Below are positions 1-8,500 of a stretch of 9,722 nucleotides of DNA, one piece after another. Positions within the stretch are counted from its first letter, which is position 1; every line of letters begins with the position of its first letter. The DNA comes from an uncultured Porphyromonadaceae bacterium (lineage in GTDB: Bacteria; Bacteroidota; Bacteroidia; Bacteroidales; Muribaculaceae): positions 1 through 9,722 of the forward strand of contig CAMWIF010000072.1 in assembly GCA_947174225.1 (NCBI GenBank), read 5' to 3'. The position numbers and the translations under genes are program-made. The notes beneath the pieces were generated by a model. That model was not told the origin of the DNA. It saw only the letters and a program-made list of their open reading frames with translations, and made no database searches.

Positions 1-9
1 TAAGCAGCC

Positions 10-2520
10 TTACTTTGCTTTGATTGCCACCGAACTGCCCTGAAGTCCCGGAGAGGTAGCCTTAACTTTTATCTCACCTTCATTGCCATCGTTCTGCACT
101 ATCACCAAAGCCTTTCCGTAGAAAGCCTTTCGCTTATCCGCCTTAAACGGCTCCAAAGATATAGGAGACCCATTGTCTACACCTGCATTGAAGCCACTCC
201 CCTCCACACTGAAAAGAATCTCATTCTCGGCAAGCGGACAAAGATTGCCATCCTTATCAACTACCTCCACAGCCACATAGCTGAGGTCAGTGCCATCGGC
301 ATTGATTTCCTTACGATCAGATGTAAGCCTTAAAGCATACGGTTCGGAAGCTGTGTTTACCACCGTGCGCTTCACCTCTCTGCCATTCTTACGGCTTACA
401 GCTTCAAGTGTACCAGGTTCGAAAGGCACACGCCAACTTACGTGATATGCTCCACCCTCCGGTTTCTTGGAACCAAGAGACTTACCATTAAGCAGAAGCT
501 CCACCTCATCAGCATTATTGAAGTAAGCCCACACATCCACTTCCTCACCCTCTTTCCAATTCCAATGCGGGAAGAGGTGAAGCACATCAAGGTCGGGACG
601 CCAACGGCTCTGATACATATAGTAGCTGTCTTTCGGATTTCCGGCAAGATCCACAAGACCGAAATATGAGCTTCTTGCAGGCCAGCCATAGGGGGTCGGT
701 TCACCGATATAGTCAAATCCGGTCCATACGAACTGTCCCATTATGAAATCATTGTCCTCCACGTGGCGCATCGTGCCTTCGTGGGTATTACCCCAGGGTG
801 CGTGGCAGTTATCATAGGCAGAGCAGGAGAATGATTCGTCAAAGAAGGGTTTGTCCCAACGCTCAGGCCAAAGGAAGATGCTATCTGACGGCATCTTATA
901 ATATCCACGGGTCTGGAGAGCCGACACACTCTCTGTTATGATAAAAGGTTTGCCGGGGAAGTTCTTGGGTACATCCTTAAACCAGTCGTCGTGGTAATTG
1001 AAGCCGATTATGTCAAGCGCACCGCTTCTGAAGAGGTGATTGCCCGGGTCAGGCTCGTTACACCCGGCAGTTACAGGACGTGTGGGGTCAAGTTCACGAG
1101 TCATATCGGCAAGTTTACGGGTAAGTAAGGAATTGACAGATAAGGGTGCCCCCTCATCAGCCAACATATCTTTCCCGTGGCCGAAGTTCAGGATAAGATT
1201 TGCCTCCTCCAATGATAAGGTGTCGGCACTGGCGTCGCTCCATTGTTCGAGCACCTCGTTGCCGATGCTCCACATTATGATGGAGGGATGGTTACGGTCG
1301 CGCACAACAAGATCGGTAAGATCGCGCTCGTGCCATTCAGGGAAATAACGGGAATAGTCGTGGGCAGTCTTTTTCTTTCTCCACATATCAAAGGTCTCAT
1401 CCATCACCATAAATCCGAGCGAATCACACAGTTCAAGGAGTTCGGGAGCCGGAGGATTATGAGATGAGCGAATAGCATTCGCGCCCATCATCTGCATTAT
1501 CTTCAACTGACGCGCAATAGCAGCCTTATTCACAACGGCACCGAGAGCACCGGCATCGTGATGCAGACACACACCGTTCATCTTCATATTCTCACCGTTG
1601 AGCGAGAAGCCCTTCTTATCGTCAAATTCAAGGAAACGGAAACCTGTCTTTGTGGTGTACTTATCAATAGTTTTCCCATCCACTTTTATCTCATTCACCA
1701 CGGAATAGAGTGTCGGGGTCTTGACAGACCACAGTGAAGGGTCGCGTACAATAAGGGGCTGGCTTACCTCTTCTGATGACTCACCACCAAGATTCAGTTG
1801 CGTCGTGGCACTCGCCACTGTCCTGCCGTCCGGTGCAACCACATAGGTCTCCAAATCAGCCTTCACACCTTTCTTGCCGGTGTTTTCAACCTTTGTAAGC
1901 ACAGTAAGATCAGCAGCCTCTTTCGTCACCTTGTCCTGACGCACGAATGTGCCCCACTGAGCTACATGGAGAGGATTTAGGATACGCAGCCATACGTGGC
2001 GATAGATGCCGCACCCGCTATACCATCTGGAGTTGGGTTGCTCGACATTGTCTACCCTCACAGCCACAACGTTCTTGCCGGATTTTAGCCAAGGAGTAAG
2101 GTTATAGCTGAACGAGGCATATCCGTAAGGACGTGTGCCGAGTTCGTGACCGTTTATATATACGGTAGCATTCATATATGCCCCGTCGAAGTCAATATAG
2201 ACATCCTTACCCTTCATATCGGAAGTAAAGTCAAAAGTCTTCCTATACCATCCGATACCACCGGGCAAAGCACCACCTCCGGTGCCGGAGGGATTATCCT
2301 GACTGAAATTACCCTCTATAGCCCAATCATGAGGCAAGTCGAGGCTACGCCAAGAGGCATCTTTGAAATCGGAATTTGAATAATTGGTATTATCTCCAAG
2401 GGTAAATTTCCAGCCTTTGTCGAAAGATATGGCTCGAGAATCGGTCCCTGCCCACGCATTTGATACGCAGGCAAGGAGACCGATGCAAGCCATGATGAAC
2501 CTTAATACATTCTTTTTCAT
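10..2520 (-). CDS. Exported GH2 glycoside hydrolase, probable beta-galactosidase
   Basis: This gene encodes an 836-residue retaining exo-glycosidase of family GH2, most likely removing terminal beta-galactosyl groups from oligosaccharides in the periplasm. Seen in order: signal peptide 1-24 (KK, hydrophobic core, AWA cleavage site), jelly-roll sugar-binding domain about 30-180, Ig-like domain about 181-295, TIM barrel about 297-630, a DUF4982-like domain about 645-720, and a Big-like beta-sandwich from about 728 to the end. The GH2 signature DRNHPSIIMWSIGNE supplies the acid/base Glu422. Glu530 in IITES is the expected nucleophile, and RSSHNPP (His354) is the usual substrate-pocket strand. 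The ATG at 2520 is preferred over an in-frame TTG at 2544, because the ATG form starts directly with a normal signal peptide. The gene follows GH31 by 73 bp on the same strand, so co-transcription is likely. GH2 also holds beta-glucuronidases and beta-mannosidases, so the exact sugar is inferred. The family call is firm. Confidence 0.93.
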   Translation of the reverse strand: MKKNVLRFIMACIGLLACVSNAWAGTDSRAISFDKGWKFTLGDNTNYSNSDFKDASWRSLDLPHDWAIEGNFSQDNPSGTGGGALPGGIGWYRKTFDFTSDMKGKDVYIDFDGAYMNATVYINGHELGTRPYGYASFSYNLTPWLKSGKNVVAVRVDNVEQPNSRWYSGCGIYRHVWLRILNPLHVAQWGTFVRQDKVTKEAADLTVLTKVENTGKKGVKADLETYVVAPDGRTVASATTQLNLGGESSEEVSQPLIVRDPSLWSVKTPTLYSVVNEIKVDGKTIDKYTTKTGFRFLEFDDKKGFSLNGENMKMNGVCLHHDAGALGAVVNKAAIARQLKIMQMMGANAIRSSHNPPAPELLELCDSLGFMVMDETFDMWRKKKTAHDYSRYFPEWHERDLTDLVVRDRNHPSIIMWSIGNEVLEQWSDASADTLSLEEANLILNFGHGKDMLADEGAPLSVNSLLTRKLADMTRELDPTRPVTAGCNEPDPGNHLFRSGALDIIGFNYHDDWFKDVPKNFPGKPFIITESVSALQTRGYYKMPSDSIFLWPERWDKPFFDESFSCSAYDNCHAPWGNTHEGTMRHVEDNDFIMGQFVWTGFDYIGEPTPYGWPARSSYFGLVDLAGNPKDSYYMYQSRWRPDLDVLHLFPHWNWKEGEEVDVWAYFNNADEVELLLNGKSLGSKKPEGGAYHVSWRVPFEPGTLEAVSRKNGREVKRTVVNTASEPYALRLTSDRKEINADGTDLSYVAVEVVDKDGNLCPLAENEILFSVEGSGFNAGVDNGSPISLEPFKADKRKAFYGKALVIVQNDGNEGEIKVKATSPGLQGSSVAIKAK

Positions 2521-2593
2521 CTTAAAACCATTGTAAAAACTCAAGAAAAAAAACTATCTAATAACCTATTAACTATTAATCCTTTAATCAAAT
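2521..2593 (-). other. A/T-rich GH31-GH2 spacer with tandem heptamers, weak hairpin and T-tract
   Basis: This 73-bp spacer contains no clear promoter: no TAnnTTTG box with a properly placed TTTG was found. Plus-strand positions 2566-2579 are two perfect tandem copies of CTATTAA, with a near copy, CTAATAA, at 2558-2564. Read in the direction of transcription, TAATA-GGT-TATTA (2571 to 2559) can form a 5-bp A/T-only stem, followed five bases later by eight T residues (2553-2546). This is shaped like a terminator, but the stem is too weak to be a convincing one. At most it could lower GH2 expression relative to GH31. No Shine-Dalgarno sequence precedes the GH2 ATG. Confidence 0.4.
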
Positions 2594-5476
2594 TTATAAT
2601 TTCACTTTAACTTCTGAGCCGGAGTAAGTTACTTCCTGTCCTTTCACATCACGGGAGTAGCCTACGGGAGTTTCAGGCGACACCTTAATGACGTTAAACT
2701 TACGCTCTTTCAGCATACCGGGGAATTCACCTTTACGCTCACCGATGGTGAGAGTGGAGGTAGCATTGTCATAGCTGAAAGGTATCATAGCGTATGCACC
2801 CTTCTCGTAGTTATAATTAAGGTTCTCATCCTCATAGAGAGTAAATTCACCGTTGTCACCTGTATAAACATAGAGATTGATTACGTCTGCCGGTTTCTGG
2901 TCAGTATATTGCATCTCCGGACCGAAAGGCACAATAGCACCTGAACGCACATAGAGAGGAAGCTGCTCATAAGGCGCGGGCATAACCAAAGTCTCACCGC
3001 CTTTCGACACAACCTTTCCGTTATAGAAGTCATACCATATGGCGCCCTTCGGGAAATAGACCTTACGCTTACGGTCACCGTAATTATACACGGGAGCCAC
3101 AAGGAAAGCGTTTCCAAACATATACTGGTCGCCGATTTCACGGGTTGCGGTATCAGCGGTAAATTCCATCACCATCGGGCGCATCACAGTGTAGTCGTCG
3201 AAATAGGTCTTACCTGCAAGCGAATAGATGTAAGGCATAAGGTCGTAACGGAGATTAGTGTAATATACCACCGACTTGTAGGCAGGGTGATTCTCAGGAG
3301 CAATATTGAAAATCTCTCGGTAAGGCCACTGACCGTGGGCACGGAAGAGCGGAGCGAAAGCACCGAACTGATACCAGCGGGTGTTCAGCTCACGCCACTC
3401 CTTGAGGTCGGCATTTTCCTTACCGGTGTTCTGATATTCAGCCTGACCGCGTACATAGCGATCTTCTACACAGAAACCGCCTATATCCATAGTCCACCAA
3501 GGTATGCCGCTCATTGCGAAGTTAAGTCCGGCAGAAATTTGGGCTTTCATATCCTCCCAACGGGTAGCGATGTCGCCACTCCAAGTAGCTGTGGAGTAAC
3601 GCTGCAGACCTGCGAAGCCTGAACGGGTAAGTAGGAATACGCGACGGTCGGGGTCTACACTACGCTGACCGTTGTAGATCGCATCAGCATTCACAAGCGC
3701 ATAGGCATTGAAATACTTGGTTGAAGGACCGAGCGCAGTCGGTGTGATAAGATCCTTACGATATTGAATATCGGTGCAGTCACGAATATTTGGTTCGGAA
3801 GCGTCCATCCACCAGGCATCTATACCGAGTGGCACATAATGGTCGTTGATCTGGCTCCAAAAGAGCTTACGTGCGTCAGGGTCATATGCGTCGTAGAAAG
3901 AGCCGAGATAGCCGGGACCAACCCAGTCGCGTATGCTGTCTTGCACGGGGAGCTTATACATCCAGCCCTTCTCGTCAAATTCCTTATAGTGTTCGGTAGT
4001 GGTATAGAATTTAGGCCATACGGAGATCATCACCCTACCGTTCATATCGTGGATAGAATCAACCATACCCTTCGGATCGGGGAAACGCGCACGGTCAAAC
4101 TCGTGGCTACCCCAAGAATCCTCTTTCCAATGCAGCCAGTCGATCACGATGTTGTCGATAGGTATACCTCTGCGACGGAACTCTGCCAAAGTAGATAGCA
4201 CCTCTTCCTGAGTGTTGTATTTCTCACGGCTCTGCCAATAGCCCATAGCCCATTTCGGCATAATCGGAGCTTTACCGGTAAGTGTACGGTAGCCTGAAAT
4301 TACATCATCCATATCGTCGCCATACACGAAATAGTAGTCGATGCCGTCCTGCATCTCTCCCCACCAGCTCATATCGAGTTGGTCTTTCGGGTCACGCGGG
4401 TCATAGACACGGAGTCCGCAGTAAGCCACCGAGCCGTTAGGTTCCCACTCAATCTTGATAGGCACTCGCTTTCCTGCCTCAAGATTCACCTCAAACTTGA
4501 AGCTGTTGGGATTCCAAGCCGTGCGCCAACGCTCAGGCACTACCTCCTTATTATCTATGAATACCTTCTGATAGCCGGAATAGTAGAGGATAAACTTATA
4601 CTCACCCGTCACGGATGCCTCGATTTCACCCTCATAAGTGACATGTGAACCGGCAAAGTTAAAGTTCTGAGGAAGATTGACTACGTGGGCAAGGTCACCC
4701 CTTATAAGATGCTCGAAGTAGATTGAGTCTTCACGTTGCACAAGAGTCGGTTCTTGATTATTGGCAGGTACGTATGTGCCAGTGAGCGCACCCTCCTTAC
4801 CCTCCTTGTCAAAGAGCTTGAACACGCCGCCCAACTGCTTATAGCCATCCGGATTACCCCAGCGGCATAGGGAATAACTATCCCAAAGAATGCCGTAGTT
4901 GTCAGTGGAAACCACAAACGGCACCGATACCTTAGTATTATACTGGAAAAGTTCCTCATTCTTCCCTTTATAGTTGAACTCGTCAGACTGGTGCTGACCT
5001 AAGCCGTAGATACCCTCGTCGTCGGAAAGTGACTGGAACACCTGACGGACAGTGTAGCCTTTGGTGCCCTCCACCTCTATCGGCGTGAACTCTCTGCCAC
5101 CATCAGCCTCAGCCACTATGAGCTTGCCGTCAGAATTATAGAACTTGACATCACCTGTACTCAGGGAGACTGTGGCTTTCACGGCAGAAGTGACAACCGA
5201 TACCGTGGAGTCGGTCTCTTCCACCTTATATTCGGCTTTTGTCTCAGGCTTGACTACCGACAGACTTGCATCAGGAGCAAACTTCTTATCCGGTGTAGCC
5301 GTGACACGGATAATCTTATCACCGAAGACTTGCAGACGCACACGCCTCACATCATTCTCCTTCTGCGGAGCGACATTGACTATGACACCGCCATCTGTCT
5401 TCTCATACTTTCCGCTGCCACACGCACCAAACAGGGCGGTAGTCAGCAACAATGTTGAAATAGAGCGCAATTTCAT
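2594..5476 (-). CDS. GH31 alpha-xylosidase-like lipoprotein with PA14 insert
   Basis: This gene encodes a 960-residue family GH31 retaining alpha-glycosidase, probably an alpha-xylosidase acting on the non-reducing end of xyloglucan oligosaccharides. Domains in order: signal peptide with a lipobox-like LFGAC (acylated Cys19), N-terminal galactose-mutarotase-like beta-sandwich about 30-225, PA14 domain about 232-362, a (beta/alpha)8 barrel about 405-735, then C-terminal beta-sandwiches including a DUF5110-like domain about 860-930. The catalytic nucleophile is Asp558 in WWMDASEPN, and the acid/base is Asp635 in WSGDIATRWED. Asp446 in VIDW lies in the pocket. A PA14 domain in this place is known from the xyloglucan enzymes CjXyl31A and BoGH31A, where it helps bind longer oligosaccharides. 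The residues after Cys19 (GSGKYE) are not strongly acidic, so an inner-leaflet, periplasm-facing lipoprotein is more likely than a surface one. The ATG at 5476 gives this signal directly. GH31 also contains alpha-glucosidases, so the substrate is inferred from the PA14 layout and neighbours. Confidence 0.94.
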   Translation of the reverse strand: MKLRSISTLLLTTALFGACGSGKYEKTDGGVIVNVAPQKENDVRRVRLQVFGDKIIRVTATPDKKFAPDASLSVVKPETKAEYKVEETDSTVSVVTSAVKATVSLSTGDVKFYNSDGKLIVAEADGGREFTPIEVEGTKGYTVRQVFQSLSDDEGIYGLGQHQSDEFNYKGKNEELFQYNTKVSVPFVVSTDNYGILWDSYSLCRWGNPDGYKQLGGVFKLFDKEGKEGALTGTYVPANNQEPTLVQREDSIYFEHLIRGDLAHVVNLPQNFNFAGSHVTYEGEIEASVTGEYKFILYYSGYQKVFIDNKEVVPERWRTAWNPNSFKFEVNLEAGKRVPIKIEWEPNGSVAYCGLRVYDPRDPKDQLDMSWWGEMQDGIDYYFVYGDDMDDVISGYRTLTGKAPIMPKWAMGYWQSREKYNTQEEVLSTLAEFRRRGIPIDNIVIDWLHWKEDSWGSHEFDRARFPDPKGMVDSIHDMNGRVMISVWPKFYTTTEHYKEFDEKGWMYKLPVQDSIRDWVGPGYLGSFYDAYDPDARKLFWSQINDHYVPLGIDAWWMDASEPNIRDCTDIQYRKDLITPTALGPSTKYFNAYALVNADAIYNGQRSVDPDRRVFLLTRSGFAGLQRYSTATWSGDIATRWEDMKAQISAGLNFAMSGIPWWTMDIGGFCVEDRYVRGQAEYQNTGKENADLKEWRELNTRWYQFGAFAPLFRAHGQWPYREIFNIAPENHPAYKSVVYYTNLRYDLMPYIYSLAGKTYFDDYTVMRPMVMEFTADTATREIGDQYMFGNAFLVAPVYNYGDRKRKVYFPKGAIWYDFYNGKVVSKGGETLVMPAPYEQLPLYVRSGAIVPFGPEMQYTDQKPADVINLYVYTGDNGEFTLYEDENLNYNYEKGAYAMIPFSYDNATSTLTIGERKGEFPGMLKERKFNVIKVSPETPVGYSRDVKGQEVTYSGSEVKVKL

Positions 5477-5498
5477 ATTCTTTAGGTTAGAGTTTTTC

Positions 5499-5535
5499 AG
5501 TTATGCAAAGTTAGCAAAAAAACATCTCTAATAAG
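5499..5535 (-). promoter_or_regulatory. Bacteroidetes-type promoter for GH31 (-GH2)
   Basis: On the minus strand, TAACTTTG at 5513-5506 matches the Bacteroidetes -7 consensus TAnnTTTG in every fixed base, followed by CATAAC. A weak -33 candidate, CTTA, sits at 5535-5532 with an 18-bp spacer (consensus TTTG, usual spacing about 19-21). Transcription would start near 5500, giving a leader of about 23 bases with no Shine-Dalgarno sequence, as is usual in this phylum. A poor -33 box fits a promoter that needs an activator such as the adjacent HTCS, but that link is inference. I saw no convincing direct or inverted repeat upstream that could be named as the HTCS binding site. The rest of the 116-bp gap holds no gene and no G/C-rich terminator for the HTCS. 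Confidence 0.6.
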
Positions 5536-5592
5536 TCCCCTCATGTTGAAATAGTAGGCTTTTTGCGAAGAAGAAGGTAAGAAAATGTATAT

Positions 5593-8500
5593 TTAAACGG
5601 TATAATTTGTTTCCCTGCCCTCCCTATCCTGATAAGCGGAAGGTAAAATACCAAATTCCTCCTTGAAATACTTACTGAAAATCTTTGGATTATTGAAGCC
5701 CGTCTGATAGGCAACTTCGGAAATGTTCAACTGACTTTCACGAAGCATCTGAGCCGCACGTTTTAGGCGGATTACCCTTATGAACTCAATAGGAGTCTTA
5801 CCTGTAATCTGCTTTACCTTCTTGTATAGACGTACGCGACTCATACCGAGAGCAGCACTAAGCTCTTCCACTGACAAATCGGATCGGTCAAGATTATCCG
5901 AAACATATTTCATAGCTTTCTCTATGAATTTTTCATCTAATGGGGTAATTTCTATATCCTCTGGTTCCGGTTCTATAAGACTTCTACCGGCACCCTTGGC
6001 ACTGAGAGCTACAAGTCGACGCATACGTAGTCTCAGCACATCAAGATTAAACGGTTTCGTGATATAATCGTCAGCACCAATTGTAAGGCCTTCCAATTTC
6101 ACTCCGAGATCATGTTTGGCAGTGATAATTATAATAGGAATAGCCACAGTAGACTTATCGCTCTTGAGCCGACGGCATAGCTCTATCCCATTCATACCGG
6201 GCATCATAAGGTCAGTGAGGATTATGTCAGGCTTTGTGGAAGCCACTACATCTAAAGCCTTATGGCCGTTGGAAGCGGTTAGTACCTCATACTCATTCTC
6301 TAAACTGTCTTTAAGCATCTCAGTCATATCCGGATTATCGTCTACCACTAAAGCTATTTTGGCAGCCGATACGCCTCGCAGTTTATCTGACTTATCGGTC
6401 TCTTCATCCACTTCTTTATATTCCACAAATTCTGATTTGGTATCAGCTAAATCCTTTTTATGTTGTGCTGACGTGTCAGCTATTCGTTTTATCGGGATAT
6501 CTATAATAAATACGCTGCCACACTCTACATTATCGGTGACACGAATAGTACCCTCATGAAGTTTAACATATTCACTCACCATACTCAAGCCTATACCACT
6601 TCCCATACCCGGATGAGAGTCACCCTGATCATCGACCTGATAAAACCGTTCAAAGATGTGCTCCTTATCCTTATCTTTTATCCCGATACCGGTATCAGAA
6701 ATTTTTATTCTTAATACAGGATTCTCTTCTCCTACCTGCTCAAGAGCCACATCAATGCGTCCGCCTGACGGAGTAAACTTAAAGGCATTGCCAAGAAGAT
6801 TCATAAATATCTTCTCCATCTTGTCTTCATCAAACATCAACTCTATACTCTCACGGTCGGAATAGAAGGTCAAGTTGATTTTTTTCCGATCAGATAAGTT
6901 CATAAAAGATGTGCATACACCGCGTGCGAATGCTACTATATCTCCCTCTGAGGGATTAAGTTGTAGACCTACCATTTCATTCTTACGAAAATCTAAAAGT
7001 TGGTTGACAAGCGAAAGAAGCGTCATCGCATTATTTCTCATAAGTGACAACCGCTTTGTCTGCCGTTCATCGGTAGTCTCCTTAATCATCTCCTCAAGCG
7101 GCGATACGATCAGAGTCAAAGGGGTACGCAACTCATGGCTGACATTTGTAAAGAACTGGAATTTTAATTGATTGACTTCTTCCTGCTTACGCAGTGCATC
7201 CTCATGACGCTTACGTTCGAAGTGACGACGTTCTCGTTCTCTCACAACTTTTATGATACACCATATTACGCCTATTATCAGAAGAAGATAGAGCAGCCAC
7301 GCCCACATACTTCCCCAGAAAGCCGGATAGACTTTTATCGGAAGTTCAGCCGGAGTTTCGCTTTCATAGCCATCGCCGTTCACAGCCTTTACAAGCAGTC
7401 GGTAGTTACCCGGAGAGAGGTTGGTATATGTAACATGGTTTATCCCTTCAGGACATTCTATCCATTCATCGGAATAGCCGGTAAGCTTATAGTAAAACCT
7501 TGTTTTTTCAGGTAGGGCATAATCGTCAGATCCAAAGAAAATAGTAAACTCCTTCGGATTATGGCTAAACTCAAGTCCGTCGCCAGAGCCGACGGCTCGC
7601 TTCAGCACCACCCTACCATCAATCTTCTCACCGATATGCACGGGTAAATTACCCATATGAAGGTCTGTAAACATCACCTTCGGTTTAGCTGTGTTGAATC
7701 TAATATCTGTAGGTGAAAACCGATTGATTCCGAAAAGGCCACCTACAGCAAGCTCACCTTCGGGAAGTCTTGCAAAGGAACGCTGATTAAAATCGCAATT
7801 CTGAAGCCCGTCGCGGTTATCATATATTCTACGAGTGGTTGAGAATACCCCCGTATTGTCATCGTAATTGATTTTTAAATTTACAAGTTTTGAGCCGTCG
7901 CTTACCCATATCGACCCACCCATATCCTCAGCAACGCCCAATATGTAAGACCCATAGGAAGAGGATAGAGTAGATATATCGTATACCTTATTTCTGCTAC
8001 GATCAAGGACTTTTAATCCTACGGAAGTAGCTATCCACAATAATCCTCTTGAATCCTCAAAGAGCTGAATCACTGAAATATTATCTAATTTACCCGCTTC
8101 CGAAGACACACGAACCAACTTATCAGTAGCAGGATTATAGACATCAATGCCTCGGGCGGTGCCAATATATGTCTTACTGTCACGTGCCACTATCACTGAC
8201 AAAACAAAATTAGATGATAAGCTCTTTTCATGTTCATCAAAATATTTTACGTCGCCATTCATTGGATCATAACAATACAGCCCTCCACCTAATGTTCCGA
8301 CCCATAAACGGTGATTCCTGTCGAAAACCATACTCCATGGATAACTATGATCAAGTTCACTACCGGTGTTTAAATAAGAAAAGCCTCCGTTCTTATAAAT
8401 CCTGACACCACGCGAGAAAGCTCCTACATAAAGTGTTCCGTCAGCAGAATAGGCTAATGAAGTTATGGCTTTCGGAGCTCCGCCTTCCGACACGTCTACC

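Noticed and set aside
2521..2544. An in-frame TTG at 2544 that would extend the GH2 protein by eight residues
   Set aside because: The ATG at 2520 begins a textbook signal peptide (MKKN...), whereas the extension adds MSFYNGFK before it. No ribosome-binding feature favours the TTG.
3764..4198. A 144-codon plus-strand reading frame opposite the GH31 catalytic barrel
   Set aside because: It lies entirely antisense to conserved GH31 sequence, shows no recognisable domain or promoter, and is explained as a shadow of the real gene.
5521..5547. Inverted repeat AACAT...ATGTT in the HTCS-GH31 gap as a terminator or operator
   Set aside because: The arms are only 5 bp, A/T-rich and 17 bp apart, and the inner and outer bases do not pair. 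The T-tract after it belongs to the spacer of the GH31 promoter. Chance is a sufficient explanation.
6116..6559. A 147-codon plus-strand reading frame opposite the HTCS receiver domain
   Set aside because: Its serine-rich, low-complexity product is the typical reverse image of an acidic/charged coding strand, and the opposite strand has intact kinase and receiver motifs.
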